Assembly: GCF_006491645.1 (NCBI RefSeq)
Contig: NZ_VDCZ01000003.1
Coordinates: 287,969 to 351,968 of the forward strand
DNA from: Flavobacterium profundi
GTDB taxonomy: Bacteria; Bacteroidota; Bacteroidia; Flavobacteriales; Flavobacteriaceae
Length of the DNA stretch: 64,000 nt
Direction: 5' to 3'
Shown here: positions 16,770-24,944 of the stretch, piece after piece
Position numbering within the stretch: the first letter of the stretch is position 1
Layout of the letters: every line of letters starts with the position of its first letter
Notes under the pieces: generated by a model
Seen by the model: only the letters and a program-made list of their open reading frames with translations
The model's database searches: none
What the model was told of the DNA's origin: nothing
Program-made: the position numbers and the translations under genes

Positions 16770-18203
16770 TTATTGTTTTTGAATTAATGGTATTCCGAAA
16801 TAAAATTCTAGTATCTTGGTTCTAAAAATATAATCATACTTGGTTCTTAAGACTTCAGATTGTGCGTTAATTAACAGCGTTTGTGCTTGATTGAAGTCAA
16901 AAACATTCATTAGACCTACTTCATATCTATCTTTAGCATAAGCAAAAGAAAGCTTTCTCGCTTCAAGTGTTACTAAAGCAGCTTCATAACTTTCTTTAGT
17001 TGATTTAGTATCTGTATAAGCAGTATACACATTTCGTTCTAAATCTAATTCTTGTTGATTATATGAAAGCTCCGCTCTTTCCAAAGCAACTTTAGTGCGT
17101 TCAACATTATTTCGAGTTGCCAGTCCATTGAAAATAGGAACGTTTAGTTGTATTCCAAAGTTTTGACCTTTATTATTGTCAAATTGATCAAAAATTGGTA
17201 AAGGTTTTCCTAAAATTGGAGCATAATTAGGTTGCAATACATTTTGATTTGTACCCTCTACAAAACCTATCGTTGAAAATGGATTGGTCGTATTTGCTTC
17301 AACACCTACTATTCTATCCGAATTAGAAGCTCTTGTACTAAAACTATAAAAACCCGTTAAACTTGGTAAATAAGCACCTCTAGCAATTGAAATATCTTTT
17401 TTAGCTAGTTCAACATTAGATTCTGCAATTTTTAATTCCGTTCTACTCTCTTTGGCTTTTTTGATAATGACATCTGCACTTTCTGAAAGCACTTCACTTT
17501 CGAAAATGTCTATATTTTCATCAGAAATATCAAAATTTTGAAAATCATCTAATCGAAGTAATTGAGCTAAACTTAATTTAGAAATTAACAATGCATTCTG
17601 AGCAGCAATTAAATTTTGATTATCCGTTGCCACAGTAGCATTCATATCTAATAAATCACCATTTGGAACCACTCCTGCATCAACTAATTCTTTTGTACGC
17701 TCCAGTTGTGCTTTGTTGTAGATAACTTGTTGTTCTTGTACTTTTAAATTTTCTTTATTAAACAAAATCTGCAAATAAGCATTGGCTACATTCAAAGCGA
17801 TATCTTCTTGCATTTTCTTCAATTGATATTGCGTTGAAATTATACTTAAATTAGACTTTCTTAATTGGTTCTGATTTTGCAAACCTCTGAAAATATCAAC
17901 ACTCACATTTAATCCAGCTGAAGTAAATTGTGTCGTCTGATTTTCCAAAAGACCTGTAGTAATATTTTGGTTCAAACCAATATTCCATGAATGAGAAGCT
18001 GAAGCACTAACATTTGGCATAAAATTACCAATAGCATCTTTTTTATTAATTTCTGTTGTTTTTAAATCGAGTTCCGATTGTTTTACTGAAATATTATTCT
18101 CAATCGCATAGTTGACACATTCTTGCAAGGTCCATTTCTTTTCTTGTGCAAAAATGGGTATCCCTAGGAGTAAGAAAAAAATAAGTATTCTTTTAGTGAT
18201 CAT
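16770..18203 (-). CDS. TolC family outer-membrane efflux protein
   Basis: A 477-residue outer-membrane channel-tunnel. It has a signal peptide (ILIFFLLLGIPIFAQ), then the TolC opening WTLQECVNYAIENNISVKQSELDL and two structurally repeated halves of long helices with beta strands (IAESNVELAKKDISIARGAYLPSL begins the second half). It is the first gene of a two-gene operon with the adaptor. Upstream is a 100-nt gap shared with the divergent DUF4403 gene; no clear -7 box was found on this strand. Confidence 0.94.
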   Translation of the reverse strand: MITKRILIFFLLLGIPIFAQEKKWTLQECVNYAIENNISVKQSELDLKTTEINKKDAIGNFMPNVSASASHSWNIGLNQNITTGLLENQTTQFTSAGLNVSVDIFRGLQNQNQLRKSNLSIISTQYQLKKMQEDIALNVANAYLQILFNKENLKVQEQQVIYNKAQLERTKELVDAGVVPNGDLLDMNATVATDNQNLIAAQNALLISKLSLAQLLRLDDFQNFDISDENIDIFESEVLSESADVIIKKAKESRTELKIAESNVELAKKDISIARGAYLPSLTGFYSFSTRASNSDRIVGVEANTTNPFSTIGFVEGTNQNVLQPNYAPILGKPLPIFDQFDNNKGQNFGIQLNVPIFNGLATRNNVERTKVALERAELSYNQQELDLERNVYTAYTDTKSTKESYEAALVTLEARKLSFAYAKDRYEVGLMNVFDFNQAQTLLINAQSEVLRTKYDYIFRTKILEFYFGIPLIQKQ

Positions 18204-18277
18204 TTTGGATGAATTATAAATGAATTTCTTATAAGACCAAAAAAAGAAGTTTTTGTTACACTAATCATATAATATTT

Positions 18278-18285
18278 TATTTTTG
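18278..18285 (+). promoter_or_regulatory. -7 box of the DUF4403 gene
   Basis: TATTTTTG, 18 nt before the ATG. A TTTG at 18252-18255 lies 22 nt upstream, at the long end of the accepted spacing. Confidence 0.55.
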
Positions 18286-18303
18286 TAATCAAATTCTCTG
18301 AAA

Positions 18304-19695
18304 ATGAAATATATCCTTAGTCTTATTCTTTTAGTTTCCATCTTATTTTTGATTGTTTCGTGTAGTTCTGCACAAAAAATTGAAGCTTTAAAACCACCTT
18401 TATCAGATGATAGTCCGATGGTTTTTAAAAATAAAACTTCTTTTATTTCTTTACCAACCGAAATTACCTTAAAAGATATTGAAACGCTTTTAAATAAGAA
18501 TATGGAAGGTTTAATTTATGAGGACAATGAGCTTTCGGATGATAATACTGAGATGAAAATTTGGAAAACCGCTCCTATTCGTTTGACAGAAAAAAACGGT
18601 GAGATTCTTTCAGTAATTCCTTTAAAAATATGGACCAAAGTAAAATATGGAACCAGTTTCATGGCTTTAAATGATACTAAAGAAATTAATTTAAATGGAA
18701 CCATTACTTTAAATAGTAAAGCGCATTTATACAATTGGAAACTTACCACTCAATCCTCTATTACAAATTTTGAATGGAGTGAAAGTCCGAATATTGTTAT
18801 TGCAGGTAAAAAAGTACCTATTACCTATCTCATCAATCCGACAATTTCTATTTTTAAAAATAAGATTGCCAAAACGATTGATGAAGCTATTGATACCTCT
18901 TGCGACTTTAAACCTATGGTTTTGGATGCGATGGAAAAAATCAGCACACCTGTCTTAACGAATGATGCATATGAAGCTTGGTTCAAACTAGTACCTGTAG
19001 AACTATATGTTACTGAAGCAGCATTAAAAAACAGTAAAATCACTTTAGACATGGGCTTAAAATGTACCATGCAGACGATGATTGGTCAAGAACCTAAAAA
19101 TACCTTTGATAAAAACAAATTAGTCTTAAAACCTGTTAAAACCATACCCAACGAATTTGAAGTAGCTGTGGCAGCAGTTTCTACTTATGAAAGTGCTTCT
19201 AAAGTTATTACAAAGAATTTTCAAGGACAAGAATTTGGTTCAGGAAGCAAGAAAGTAACTGTTGAAAAAGTGAATTTATGGCAAAACGAAGGTAAATTGA
19301 TTATTGCTTTAGATTTGTTAGGTTCGGTAAATGGTACGATTTATTTATCCGGTTATCCACAGTACAATTCGGTTACCAAAGAAATCTTTTTTGACAAACT
19401 AGATTATGTTTTAAATACCAAGAGCGTCCTTTTAAAATCGGCCAATTGGTTAGCTCAAGGGACTATTTTAAGAAAAATACAAGAAAACTGTAGGTATTCC
19501 ATTCAAGAAAATATGGATGAAGGGAAAAAAAGTATGGCTAGTTATTTAAACAATTACTCGCCTATGAAAGGCGTTTTCATTAATGGAAACATGAGCGATT
19601 TTACTTTTGAAAAAGTAGAATTAACCAATAAAGCTATTATTGCGTTTATTTCCACCAATGGGAAAATGAAAATTACTATTGACGGGATGGAATAA
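18304..19695 (+). CDS. DUF4403 family lipoprotein
   Basis: A 463-residue protein with a lipoprotein signal (hydrophobic residues 4-18, lipobox LIVSC followed by SSAQ), so it is probably anchored to a membrane on the periplasmic side. The long body with LINPTISIFKNKIAKTIDEAID and a C-terminal IAFISTNGKMKITID matches DUF4403, a family of elongated tubular lipid-binding-like (SMP/TULIP-type) domains of unknown function. It is monocistronic with its own promoter and is convergent with the small CxxC gene, whose stop lies 1 nt away. A role in lipid binding is only inference. Confidence 0.8.
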   Translation: MKYILSLILLVSILFLIVSCSSAQKIEALKPPLSDDSPMVFKNKTSFISLPTEITLKDIETLLNKNMEGLIYEDNELSDDNTEMKIWKTAPIRLTEKNGEILSVIPLKIWTKVKYGTSFMALNDTKEINLNGTITLNSKAHLYNWKLTTQSSITNFEWSESPNIVIAGKKVPITYLINPTISIFKNKIAKTIDEAIDTSCDFKPMVLDAMEKISTPVLTNDAYEAWFKLVPVELYVTEAALKNSKITLDMGLKCTMQTMIGQEPKNTFDKNKLVLKPVKTIPNEFEVAVAAVSTYESASKVITKNFQGQEFGSGSKKVTVEKVNLWQNEGKLIIALDLLGSVNGTIYLSGYPQYNSVTKEIFFDKLDYVLNTKSVLLKSANWLAQGTILRKIQENCRYSIQENMDEGKKSMASYLNNYSPMKGVFINGNMSDFTFEKVELTNKAIIAFISTNGKMKITIDGME

Positions 19696-19696
19696 C

Positions 19697-19975
19697 CTAA
19701 GGAGTAACTTCTTTTTTCTTGGCAAATTTCATTCTGTAAATCGCATAACCAGCTACTGCAACCAAAATGTAAGGAATAACCATTAGATACACAATTCCAT
19801 CGTTTATGGCTTCTGCTTGCACGCCACTTTCTTCACTTTCTAAAGCAGCTCTACACATGGCACATTGACCTTGAGAAGAAAGAACATAGAAGAAAGAAAA
19901 AAGAATGTAAAATGTGCTTTTACTTCTAAAATTTCTTTGCTCTTTGCTCTTTGCTCTTTGCTCTTTACTAAACAT
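19697..19975 (-). CDS. Small CxxC membrane protein of the oxidase-biogenesis cluster
   Basis: A 92-residue protein not assignable to a named family. Residues 21-37 are a hydrophobic signal segment ending SSQGQ, followed by CAMCRAALESEESG (Cys38, Cys41) and one C-terminal membrane helix (about 62-81) with a basic tail. The CxxC next to SCO and DUF420 suggests a redox or metal role in oxidase assembly, which is inference. The first 14 residues (MFSKEQRAKSKEQR) are encoded by a GAGCAAA heptamer repeat and look foreign to a signal peptide. There is no ATG, GTG or TTG between repeat and signal segment, so the frame must be opened at or before the repeat. The start overlaps the end of the DUF420 gene by 8 nt. 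Confidence 0.6.
   Translation of the reverse strand: MFSKEQRAKSKEQRNFRSKSTFYILFSFFYVLSSQGQCAMCRAALESEESGVQAEAINDGIVYLMVIPYILVAVAGYAIYRMKFAKKKEVTP
19936..19966. repeat. Heptanucleotide tandem repeat (TTTGCTC)4
   Basis: Four perfect copies of TTTGCTC (19936-19963) plus TTT; on the coding minus strand the unit is GAGCAAA. It lies inside the first codons of the small CxxC gene. Because seven is not a multiple of three, gain or loss of one or two units would shift the frame. Confidence 0.95.
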
Positions 19976-20510
19976 AATAAGGTGAAATCATAAGATATAC
20001 TATAACGCCAGTGATAGCAACATATAACCATATTGGAAACGTAATTTTTGCTATTCTTTTATGCTTATCAAAACGTTGTGCCAAAGCTTTAACATATGTA
20101 ATTAAAACTAATGGAATAATAGCTATTGATAAAATGATATGCGTAATTAGAATAAACATATACACATAATAAATGAATCCGGTTTCTCCAAATGAAGCAG
20201 TCTCAGCAGACATATGATAGGCCACATACATCAACAAAAAAGCAACTGAACAACCAATAGCTGTTTTCATAAGGTTTTCATGCAACTTTCTCTTTCCGTT
20301 TTTAATCGCTATTACAGCAATTACTAACAATATTGCAGTAACTCCATTAATCGTCGCATAAATAGGCGGCAAAAAAGTAAATGGTTTTACATCTAATCCT
20401 AAACGTTTAAAACTAACTCCAAAAAGAGCTGCAACTGCCAAGGGTATAGCTATTGACAATACCTTTATTAACTTATTATATTTTGTTTCTATTGTAGTAT
20501 TATTTTCCAT
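19968..20510 (-). CDS. DUF420 family membrane protein (cytochrome oxidase biogenesis)
   Basis: A 180-residue protein with five predicted membrane helices and the DUF420 pattern (LPPIYATINGVTAILLV, HENLMKTAIGCSVAFLLMY with conserved histidines, ILITHIILSIAIIPLVLITY). DUF420 includes the CtaM-like factors needed for heme-copper oxidase assembly. It starts 25 nt after the SCO gene and overlaps the next small gene by 8 nt, so all are probably on one transcript. The functional claim rests on family and neighbourhood. Confidence 0.88.
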   Translation of the reverse strand: MENNTTIETKYNKLIKVLSIAIPLAVAALFGVSFKRLGLDVKPFTFLPPIYATINGVTAILLVIAVIAIKNGKRKLHENLMKTAIGCSVAFLLMYVAYHMSAETASFGETGFIYYVYMFILITHIILSIAIIPLVLITYVKALAQRFDKHKRIAKITFPIWLYVAITGVIVYLMISPYYV

Positions 20511-20535
20511 TTATGGAATCTTTAAATTGTAAATT

Positions 20536-21162
20536 TTATTCTTCTAATAATTTCTTGATATCTTCTTGAATGGCAACTACACCTTCATCGGTAGTACCAT
20601 CATAATATAAAATTGGGTTCCCAAATTCGTCTTTACGACATCGTATATTACCTTCTTTATCTATTAAAGCAAACAAGCCTGAATGTTCAAAACCACCAGC
20701 CACATTTTTATTTTCACCAGTATAAATATTAAAGCCTTTATTCGCTAAATTGTAAATATAGTCTTTATCTCCCGTTAATAAATGCCAATTATAATGCTTT
20801 ACTCCAAGCAAATCCGCATGATCTTTTAAAACTTTAGGTGTATCAAAAGCTGGGTTGATGGTAATAGAAGCAATACCAAATTTAGGATTTCCGTAGAATT
20901 CCTCTTGCAACTTCAACATATTTTGATTCATGATGGGGCAAATCGTAGGACAAGTAGAAAAGAAAAACTCTACTACATACACTTTCCCCAAATAATCTTT
21001 ATTGGTAATTGTTTTATTGTTTTGATCGGTCAATTCAAATGCGGGAACTTCACCCATAGTATGCAAATCTGACTTTTGAAATTTTGCAATAATTTTGGGT
21101 ACTGCCCAAATTCCAAAAATTAAAACTATAAAGGTTATTCCTATATACGATTTATTCTTCAT
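20536..21162 (-). CDS. SCO1/SenC family copper chaperone
   Basis: Delivers copper to the CuA site of cytochrome oxidase subunit II on the periplasmic side. The 208-residue protein has one N-terminal membrane anchor (about residues 6-26), then a thioredoxin fold with FFFSTCPTICPIMNQNM (Cys71 and Cys75, the CxxxC copper ligands) and the third ligand His160 in GGFEHSGLFALID. Length is typical. It starts 5 nt after the preceding cysteine-free SCO-like gene. The CuA-containing oxidase subunit it would serve is at 51425-52588. Confidence 0.95.
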   Translation of the reverse strand: MKNKSYIGITFIVLIFGIWAVPKIIAKFQKSDLHTMGEVPAFELTDQNNKTITNKDYLGKVYVVEFFFSTCPTICPIMNQNMLKLQEEFYGNPKFGIASITINPAFDTPKVLKDHADLLGVKHYNWHLLTGDKDYIYNLANKGFNIYTGENKNVAGGFEHSGLFALIDKEGNIRCRKDEFGNPILYYDGTTDEGVVAIQEDIKKLLEE

Positions 21163-21167
21163 TTTTA

Positions 21168-21875
21168 TTACTTTTTATCTTGTGAACTTTTTTCAACACC
21201 ATCTACAATATGGTCTCTAAATTCATCTTTTCGTTTGTTCTTTTTTAAAGCCAAACGGTATTCTCTTAAAATAATCTTGACATCATCTGTCATTTCATTA
21301 TGCAAATCGGCTGCTGAAGAAGCGTTATAGCTTTCTCTGTATTCTTCTTCTCCTTTTTTATTCTTGCCTTTTCTACCTCTAAGGTTTTTATTCTTATCCA
21401 AAATAAATACCTGAGAAGTTCCTTTCGTAGCATCTAAGTCTGTTTTAAAATGAAAGCTATCATAATACCTTTCAATTTCATCTGAAGTCGTAAAAACAAA
21501 CTTCCAGCCTTTCATATTCTCTGTAATACGATTTAACTCCACTATCATTTTTTCAATTTCGTTTTCCGTTCCACTAGGCGCTATCATTACCATTTGAAAA
21601 TCCTCAAATCCAAAGTATTTTTGGTATATCTTTTGATTTAAATTAAACATATTAGCTTTAAACTCCTTCATATCGCTTCCTGTAAAGCCTAATATGGTAA
21701 TTTTGTCTTTCAGTTGTATCTTTTCTTTACTTAAAGTAGTCCACTCAGATGGAATTTCTGCGTTATTTTCAGACAAAACAGGCAAAAACAATGAATTATG
21801 CTTAGCGGACGCAAAAATTAAATAGGTTACTATAGGAAAGATGAATAGAATAATAAGGATTATTTTATTTTTCAT
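21168..21875 (-). CDS. Membrane-anchored, cysteine-free SCO-like protein
   Basis: A 235-residue protein with an N-terminal membrane segment (residues 4-22) and a periplasmic part whose strand pattern resembles SCO/thioredoxin folds. ITILGFTGSDMKEFKANM sits where SCO has its CxxxC, and TSQVFILDKNKNLRGR matches the SCO segment around FALIDKEGNIR. It contains no cysteine at all, so it cannot act as a copper or thiol chaperone in the usual way. The tail is strongly charged (KKNKRKDEFRDHIVDG). It is the first gene of the unit that continues with SCO, DUF420 and the small CxxC gene. A structural or docking role in oxidase assembly is an inference. Confidence 0.6.
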   Translation of the reverse strand: MKNKIILIILFIFPIVTYLIFASAKHNSLFLPVLSENNAEIPSEWTTLSKEKIQLKDKITILGFTGSDMKEFKANMFNLNQKIYQKYFGFEDFQMVMIAPSGTENEIEKMIVELNRITENMKGWKFVFTTSDEIERYYDSFHFKTDLDATKGTSQVFILDKNKNLRGRKGKNKKGEEEYRESYNASSAADLHNEMTDDVKIILREYRLALKKNKRKDEFRDHIVDGVEKSSQDKK

Positions 21876-21906
21876 TAATTACACTTTTAGATCGTATTGA
21901 CTAGTA

Positions 21907-21914
21907 CAAAAGTA
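21907..21914 (-). promoter_or_regulatory. -7 box of the SCO operon
   Basis: Reads TACTTTTG on the minus strand, 31 nt before the ATG at 21875. It sits at the end of the T-tract of the upstream terminator, so the second unit can restart right after termination. No TTTG was seen at -33. Confidence 0.45.
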
Positions 21915-21942
21915 AAAAAAATCCCGATGAAAATCGGGATTT
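21914..21942 (-). terminator. Terminator of the cyoE-coxIII-coxIV operon
   Basis: 10-bp stem AAATCCCGAT (21933-21942 with 21919-21928), 4-nt loop, then Ts on the minus strand to 21914. It lies 18 nt after the subunit IV stop. Confidence 0.9.
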
Positions 21943-21960
21943 ACTATATCTAAACAAAGG

Positions 21961-22311
21961 TTAAAATATCCATTTTAAGTGACCGTTTTTAAATACTTCA
22001 TAAATGTAATCACCTTCTACAAGAACAATAAAACATAGATAAAGAATTAAAAACACTAAAGGAGCTACAACTGACCAACGTAAACTAGCTTTTTCACCTT
22101 CTAAGTGCATAAAAGCCCACATAATGTAGTATGCTTTTACTAAAGTTAAAATAATGAAAATCCAGTTCAATAAACTAGTTGATAATAAATGTCCTCTGAA
22201 TAAAAAATCGGGTTTAATAATACCTAAAGCAACTTCAACAGTAGTGATAACTGAAAGTAAACCAAAAACGATCCAGATTCTTTTTGTATTTGATTCGTGT
22301 GCGTGTGCCAT
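21961..22311 (-). CDS. Cytochrome c oxidase subunit IV (prokaryotic type)
   Basis: A 116-residue protein with three membrane helices, the layout of the small bacterial subunit IV/CyoD-type proteins. The helices cover about residues 10-30 (IWIVFGLLSVITTVEVALGI), 44-70 (LNWIFIILTLVKAYYIMWAF) and 78-100. The segment YYIMWAFMHLEGEK is the family signature. It is the last gene of the operon, 19 nt after a subunit III gene and just before the terminator. It would stabilise the oxidase core rather than carry cofactors. Confidence 0.88.
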   Translation of the reverse strand: MAHAHESNTKRIWIVFGLLSVITTVEVALGIIKPDFLFRGHLLSTSLLNWIFIILTLVKAYYIMWAFMHLEGEKASLRWSVVAPLVFLILYLCFIVLVEGDYIYEVFKNGHLKWIF

Positions 22312-22330
22312 AACTTTTCTTTTTATATAA

Positions 22331-23314
22331 TTATACTAAGTAGAAGAATGTGAATACAAATACCCAAACTAAATCTACAAAGTGCCAATATAATCCAACT
22401 TTTTCAACCATTTCATAACTTCTTCTCTTTTCATATGTTCCTAAAATCACATTGAAGAAAATGATTACGTTAATGATTACTCCTGTAAATACATGGAAAC
22501 CGTGGAAACCAGTAATAAAGAAGAAGAAGTTAGCGAATAATTTATGACCGTATTCATTTCTAATTAAATTAGCTCCTTCAACTACATATTTAGCATCATT
22601 TATTCTTTTTAATGATTCTTCTCTTGACAAAGCTACTTTTTCTTTGTCATGTATTTTTTCAGACAAAATAACTAAGTCTTTTTGAGTTTTGAATCCTTCG
22701 ATAACTTCGTTAACCGAGTAAGATGGCAAAGAAGATTCTTCCATAAACCAAAAACCTCTGTTACGTGTTAACTGTTCTCTTTCTTCTGGCAATACCAAAG
22801 CAAAATCAGCTAAAGCTACTCTTTCAAAATGACCTTCCTTATCCATTTTACCAAATTGCAAAATAGAACCTCCTTTGGTTTCAACAGCACCATATTCACC
22901 TTTAATAAAGTTTTTCCACTCCCAAGCTTGAGAACCTAAGAATATTAAACCTCCAATAATGGTTAAAAACATATAGAAAGCCACTTTGCTTTTCTTTAAT
23001 TGATGTCCAGCATCTACTGCCAACACCATCGTTACAGAAGAAAAGATAAGTATAAAAGTCATTAATGCCACATAGTACATCGGTGCGTCTACACCATGCA
23101 AAAATGGAAAGTGTGTAAACACTTCATCGGCAATAGGCCAAGTTTCGATAAATTTAAATCTTGAAAAACCGTAAGCTGCAAGGAATCCTGAAAAAGTTAA
23201 TGCATCTGATAAGATAAAAAACCACATCATTAATTTACCATAGGTTGCTCCCATTGGTCCTGGTCCTCCGTCTAGCAAAGCGTGATCGTCATGTATAGTA
23301 ACTGTCGCTCCCAT
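22331..23314 (-). CDS. Cytochrome c oxidase subunit III with a large inserted domain
   Basis: A 327-residue inner-membrane subunit of the heme-copper oxidase. The core helices carry the family signatures GKLMMWFFILSDALTFSGFL, SQAWEWKNFI and FFITGFHGFHVFTGV, ending YWHFVDLVWVFVFTFFYLV. Between the WEW helix and the FHGFHV helix is a charged soluble stretch, about residues 138-258 (KMDKEGHFERVALADFALV, KIHDKEKVALSREESLKR), which classical subunit III lacks. It explains the extra length compared with the paralog upstream. It lies 44 nt after that 195-residue subunit III gene in one operon. Confidence 0.92.
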   Translation of the reverse strand: MGATVTIHDDHALLDGGPGPMGATYGKLMMWFFILSDALTFSGFLAAYGFSRFKFIETWPIADEVFTHFPFLHGVDAPMYYVALMTFILIFSSVTMVLAVDAGHQLKKSKVAFYMFLTIIGGLIFLGSQAWEWKNFIKGEYGAVETKGGSILQFGKMDKEGHFERVALADFALVLPEEREQLTRNRGFWFMEESSLPSYSVNEVIEGFKTQKDLVILSEKIHDKEKVALSREESLKRINDAKYVVEGANLIRNEYGHKLFANFFFFITGFHGFHVFTGVIINVIIFFNVILGTYEKRRSYEMVEKVGLYWHFVDLVWVFVFTFFYLV

Positions 23315-23358
23315 AAAAATTTAATTGTTAAAAAGTTCCCAAATTTATTACTTTTTTT

Positions 23359-23946
23359 CTATTTGAAAAAATAGAAAAATAAAAACAAATATACCCAAAT
23401 AAAATCCATAAAATGCCAATACATTGCACTTAGCTCTATACCAAGGGTTTGAGCAGGATTATACTTTTGTTTATAATGATTATAAATTACTGTAAAAAGT
23501 GAAATTAACCCTCCAAAAAGATGTGCTACATGCACAATAACAAAAGCATACAAAAAAGAAACACTAACTGTACTTGATGGTCCTGTAGGTACTAATTGCA
23601 TACTATATAATTCTGAAAATCCATTAAATTGAAAAAACACAAATAAGATTCCCAAAACTAATGTAGTAATTAAGAAAATCATACCTGTAGAATTTAAACC
23701 TTTTTTAATTGACTTTTTAGCAAAATAATACGTAAGACTACTAAGAATAATAATGATTGTACTGATAATTAATGAATTTGGCATATTAAAATCAGCTACC
23801 CAATCAGGTCTTTTTTTACTCACTATAAAACCACTTGTCAAACCAGCAAAAATCATACAAATGCTTATCATTCCAAACCATAGCAACATTTTGTATGTTT
23901 TACCTTTACGAGCTTGTTCTTCTTCCAATGTCATTCTATTTTCCAT
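23359..23946 (-). CDS. Heme-copper oxidase subunit III (short form)
   Basis: A 195-residue protein with five membrane helices and the subunit III signatures LLWFGMISICMIFAGLTSGF, FAFVIVHVAHLFGGLISLF-like strings near residue 135, and the end LSAMYWHFMDFIWVYLFLFF. It lacks the soluble insertion of the neighbouring paralog. Having two subunit III genes in a row is usual in Flavobacteria; how both fit in the enzyme is not known from sequence. It starts 2 nt after the cyoE stop, which implies tight coupling. Confidence 0.9.
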   Translation of the reverse strand: MENRMTLEEEQARKGKTYKMLLWFGMISICMIFAGLTSGFIVSKKRPDWVADFNMPNSLIISTIIIILSSLTYYFAKKSIKKGLNSTGMIFLITTLVLGILFVFFQFNGFSELYSMQLVPTGPSSTVSVSFLYAFVIVHVAHLFGGLISLFTVIYNHYKQKYNPAQTLGIELSAMYWHFMDFIWVYLFLFFYFFK

Positions 23947-23948
23947 AA

Positions 23949-24851
23949 CTATCGTAAAAATTTATCTATAACATATATTATTTGTAACAACGAAATATAA
24001 GAAACACTAATAATCATTAGTTTTCTAGCTGCTTTTGCATCCATTTCTTTATACAACTTTACTGCATAAAACAACATCCATAATCCCAAAGTGAATACAA
24101 TTCCTGCTGAAATTTTAGTTAAGAATAATTTTCCTGTAAACCCAAATGCAGGAAGTATAGAAGCTATAATCATCCAAATGGTATACAAAATGGTTTGCAA
24201 AGCTGTTTTCTTGTCTCTTTTACCTGTTGGCAACATAAAAAAACCTGCTTTTTTGTAATCGTCATATAAAAACCATCCAATAGCCCAAAAATGAGGAAAT
24301 TGCCAAAAAAACTGAATGATAAATAACGTTCCTGCTTCGATTCCAAAATGTCCTGTAGCAGCAACCCATCCTAACATGTAAGGTATAGCTCCTGGAAAAG
24401 CACCTACAAAAACAGATAAAGGAGTCATTGTTTTTAATGGCGTATATAAACTTACATACATAAAAATAGAAATCGCACCAAACATAGCGGTTTTAGCATT
24501 GACATAATATAAAATTGCCAAACCTAAAACAGTAAGCACCACTCCTAAAATAAAGGCATTTTGTTTGCTAATCGTACCTGCTGGTAGCGGACGATTTTTA
24601 GTCCTATCCATTAAAGCATCTAAATCCTTTTCAATAATTTGATTAAAGACATTAGAAGCTCCTACCATACAATAACCACCTACCATTAAGAATAGTAAAG
24701 TAATCCAGTTTTGACTAGACCAATTAGAAACACCTAATAAATATCCAGCCAAGGTGGAAAAAACTACACTTAAAGCTAATCTAGCTTTGGTAATAGCAAC
24801 AAAACTTGAAAAAAGTGATGGTTTTGTGATAGTATGATTTAAAGTATCCAA
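23949..24851 (-). CDS. cyoE: Protoheme IX farnesyltransferase (heme O synthase)
   Basis: Adds a farnesyl group to heme b to make heme O, the precursor of heme A for the oxidase encoded nearby. It is an inner-membrane UbiA-type prenyltransferase with about nine helices. The first Asp-rich motif is NVFNQIIEKDLDALMDRTKN and the second region LYDDYKKAGFFML. No ATG lies near the N-terminus. I choose the TTG at 24851 (MDTLNHTITK, 300 residues), because the longer frame to 24884 would start inside the -7 box. It is the first gene of the operon cyoE-coxIII-coxIII-coxIV. Confidence 0.88.
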   Translation of the reverse strand: MDTLNHTITKPSLFSSFVAITKARLALSVVFSTLAGYLLGVSNWSSQNWITLLFLMVGGYCMVGASNVFNQIIEKDLDALMDRTKNRPLPAGTISKQNAFILGVVLTVLGLAILYYVNAKTAMFGAISIFMYVSLYTPLKTMTPLSVFVGAFPGAIPYMLGWVAATGHFGIEAGTLFIIQFFWQFPHFWAIGWFLYDDYKKAGFFMLPTGKRDKKTALQTILYTIWMIIASILPAFGFTGKLFLTKISAGIVFTLGLWMLFYAVKLYKEMDAKAARKLMIISVSYISLLQIIYVIDKFLR

Positions 24852-24881
24852 AATGAACAGATATCCTTGTTTAATTGGGCG

Positions 24882-24889
24882 CAAAGATA
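24882..24889 (-). promoter_or_regulatory. -7 box of the cyoE oxidase operon
   Basis: Reads TATCTTTG followed by C on the minus strand, a perfect -7 match, 30 nt before the proposed TTG start at 24851. No TTTG was found at the -33 position. Confidence 0.6.
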
Positions 24890-24944
24890 CAAATAAGATT
24901 TTTGATTTATGTGTAATTTTTAAGAGAAAAAAAACCCAAAACTG

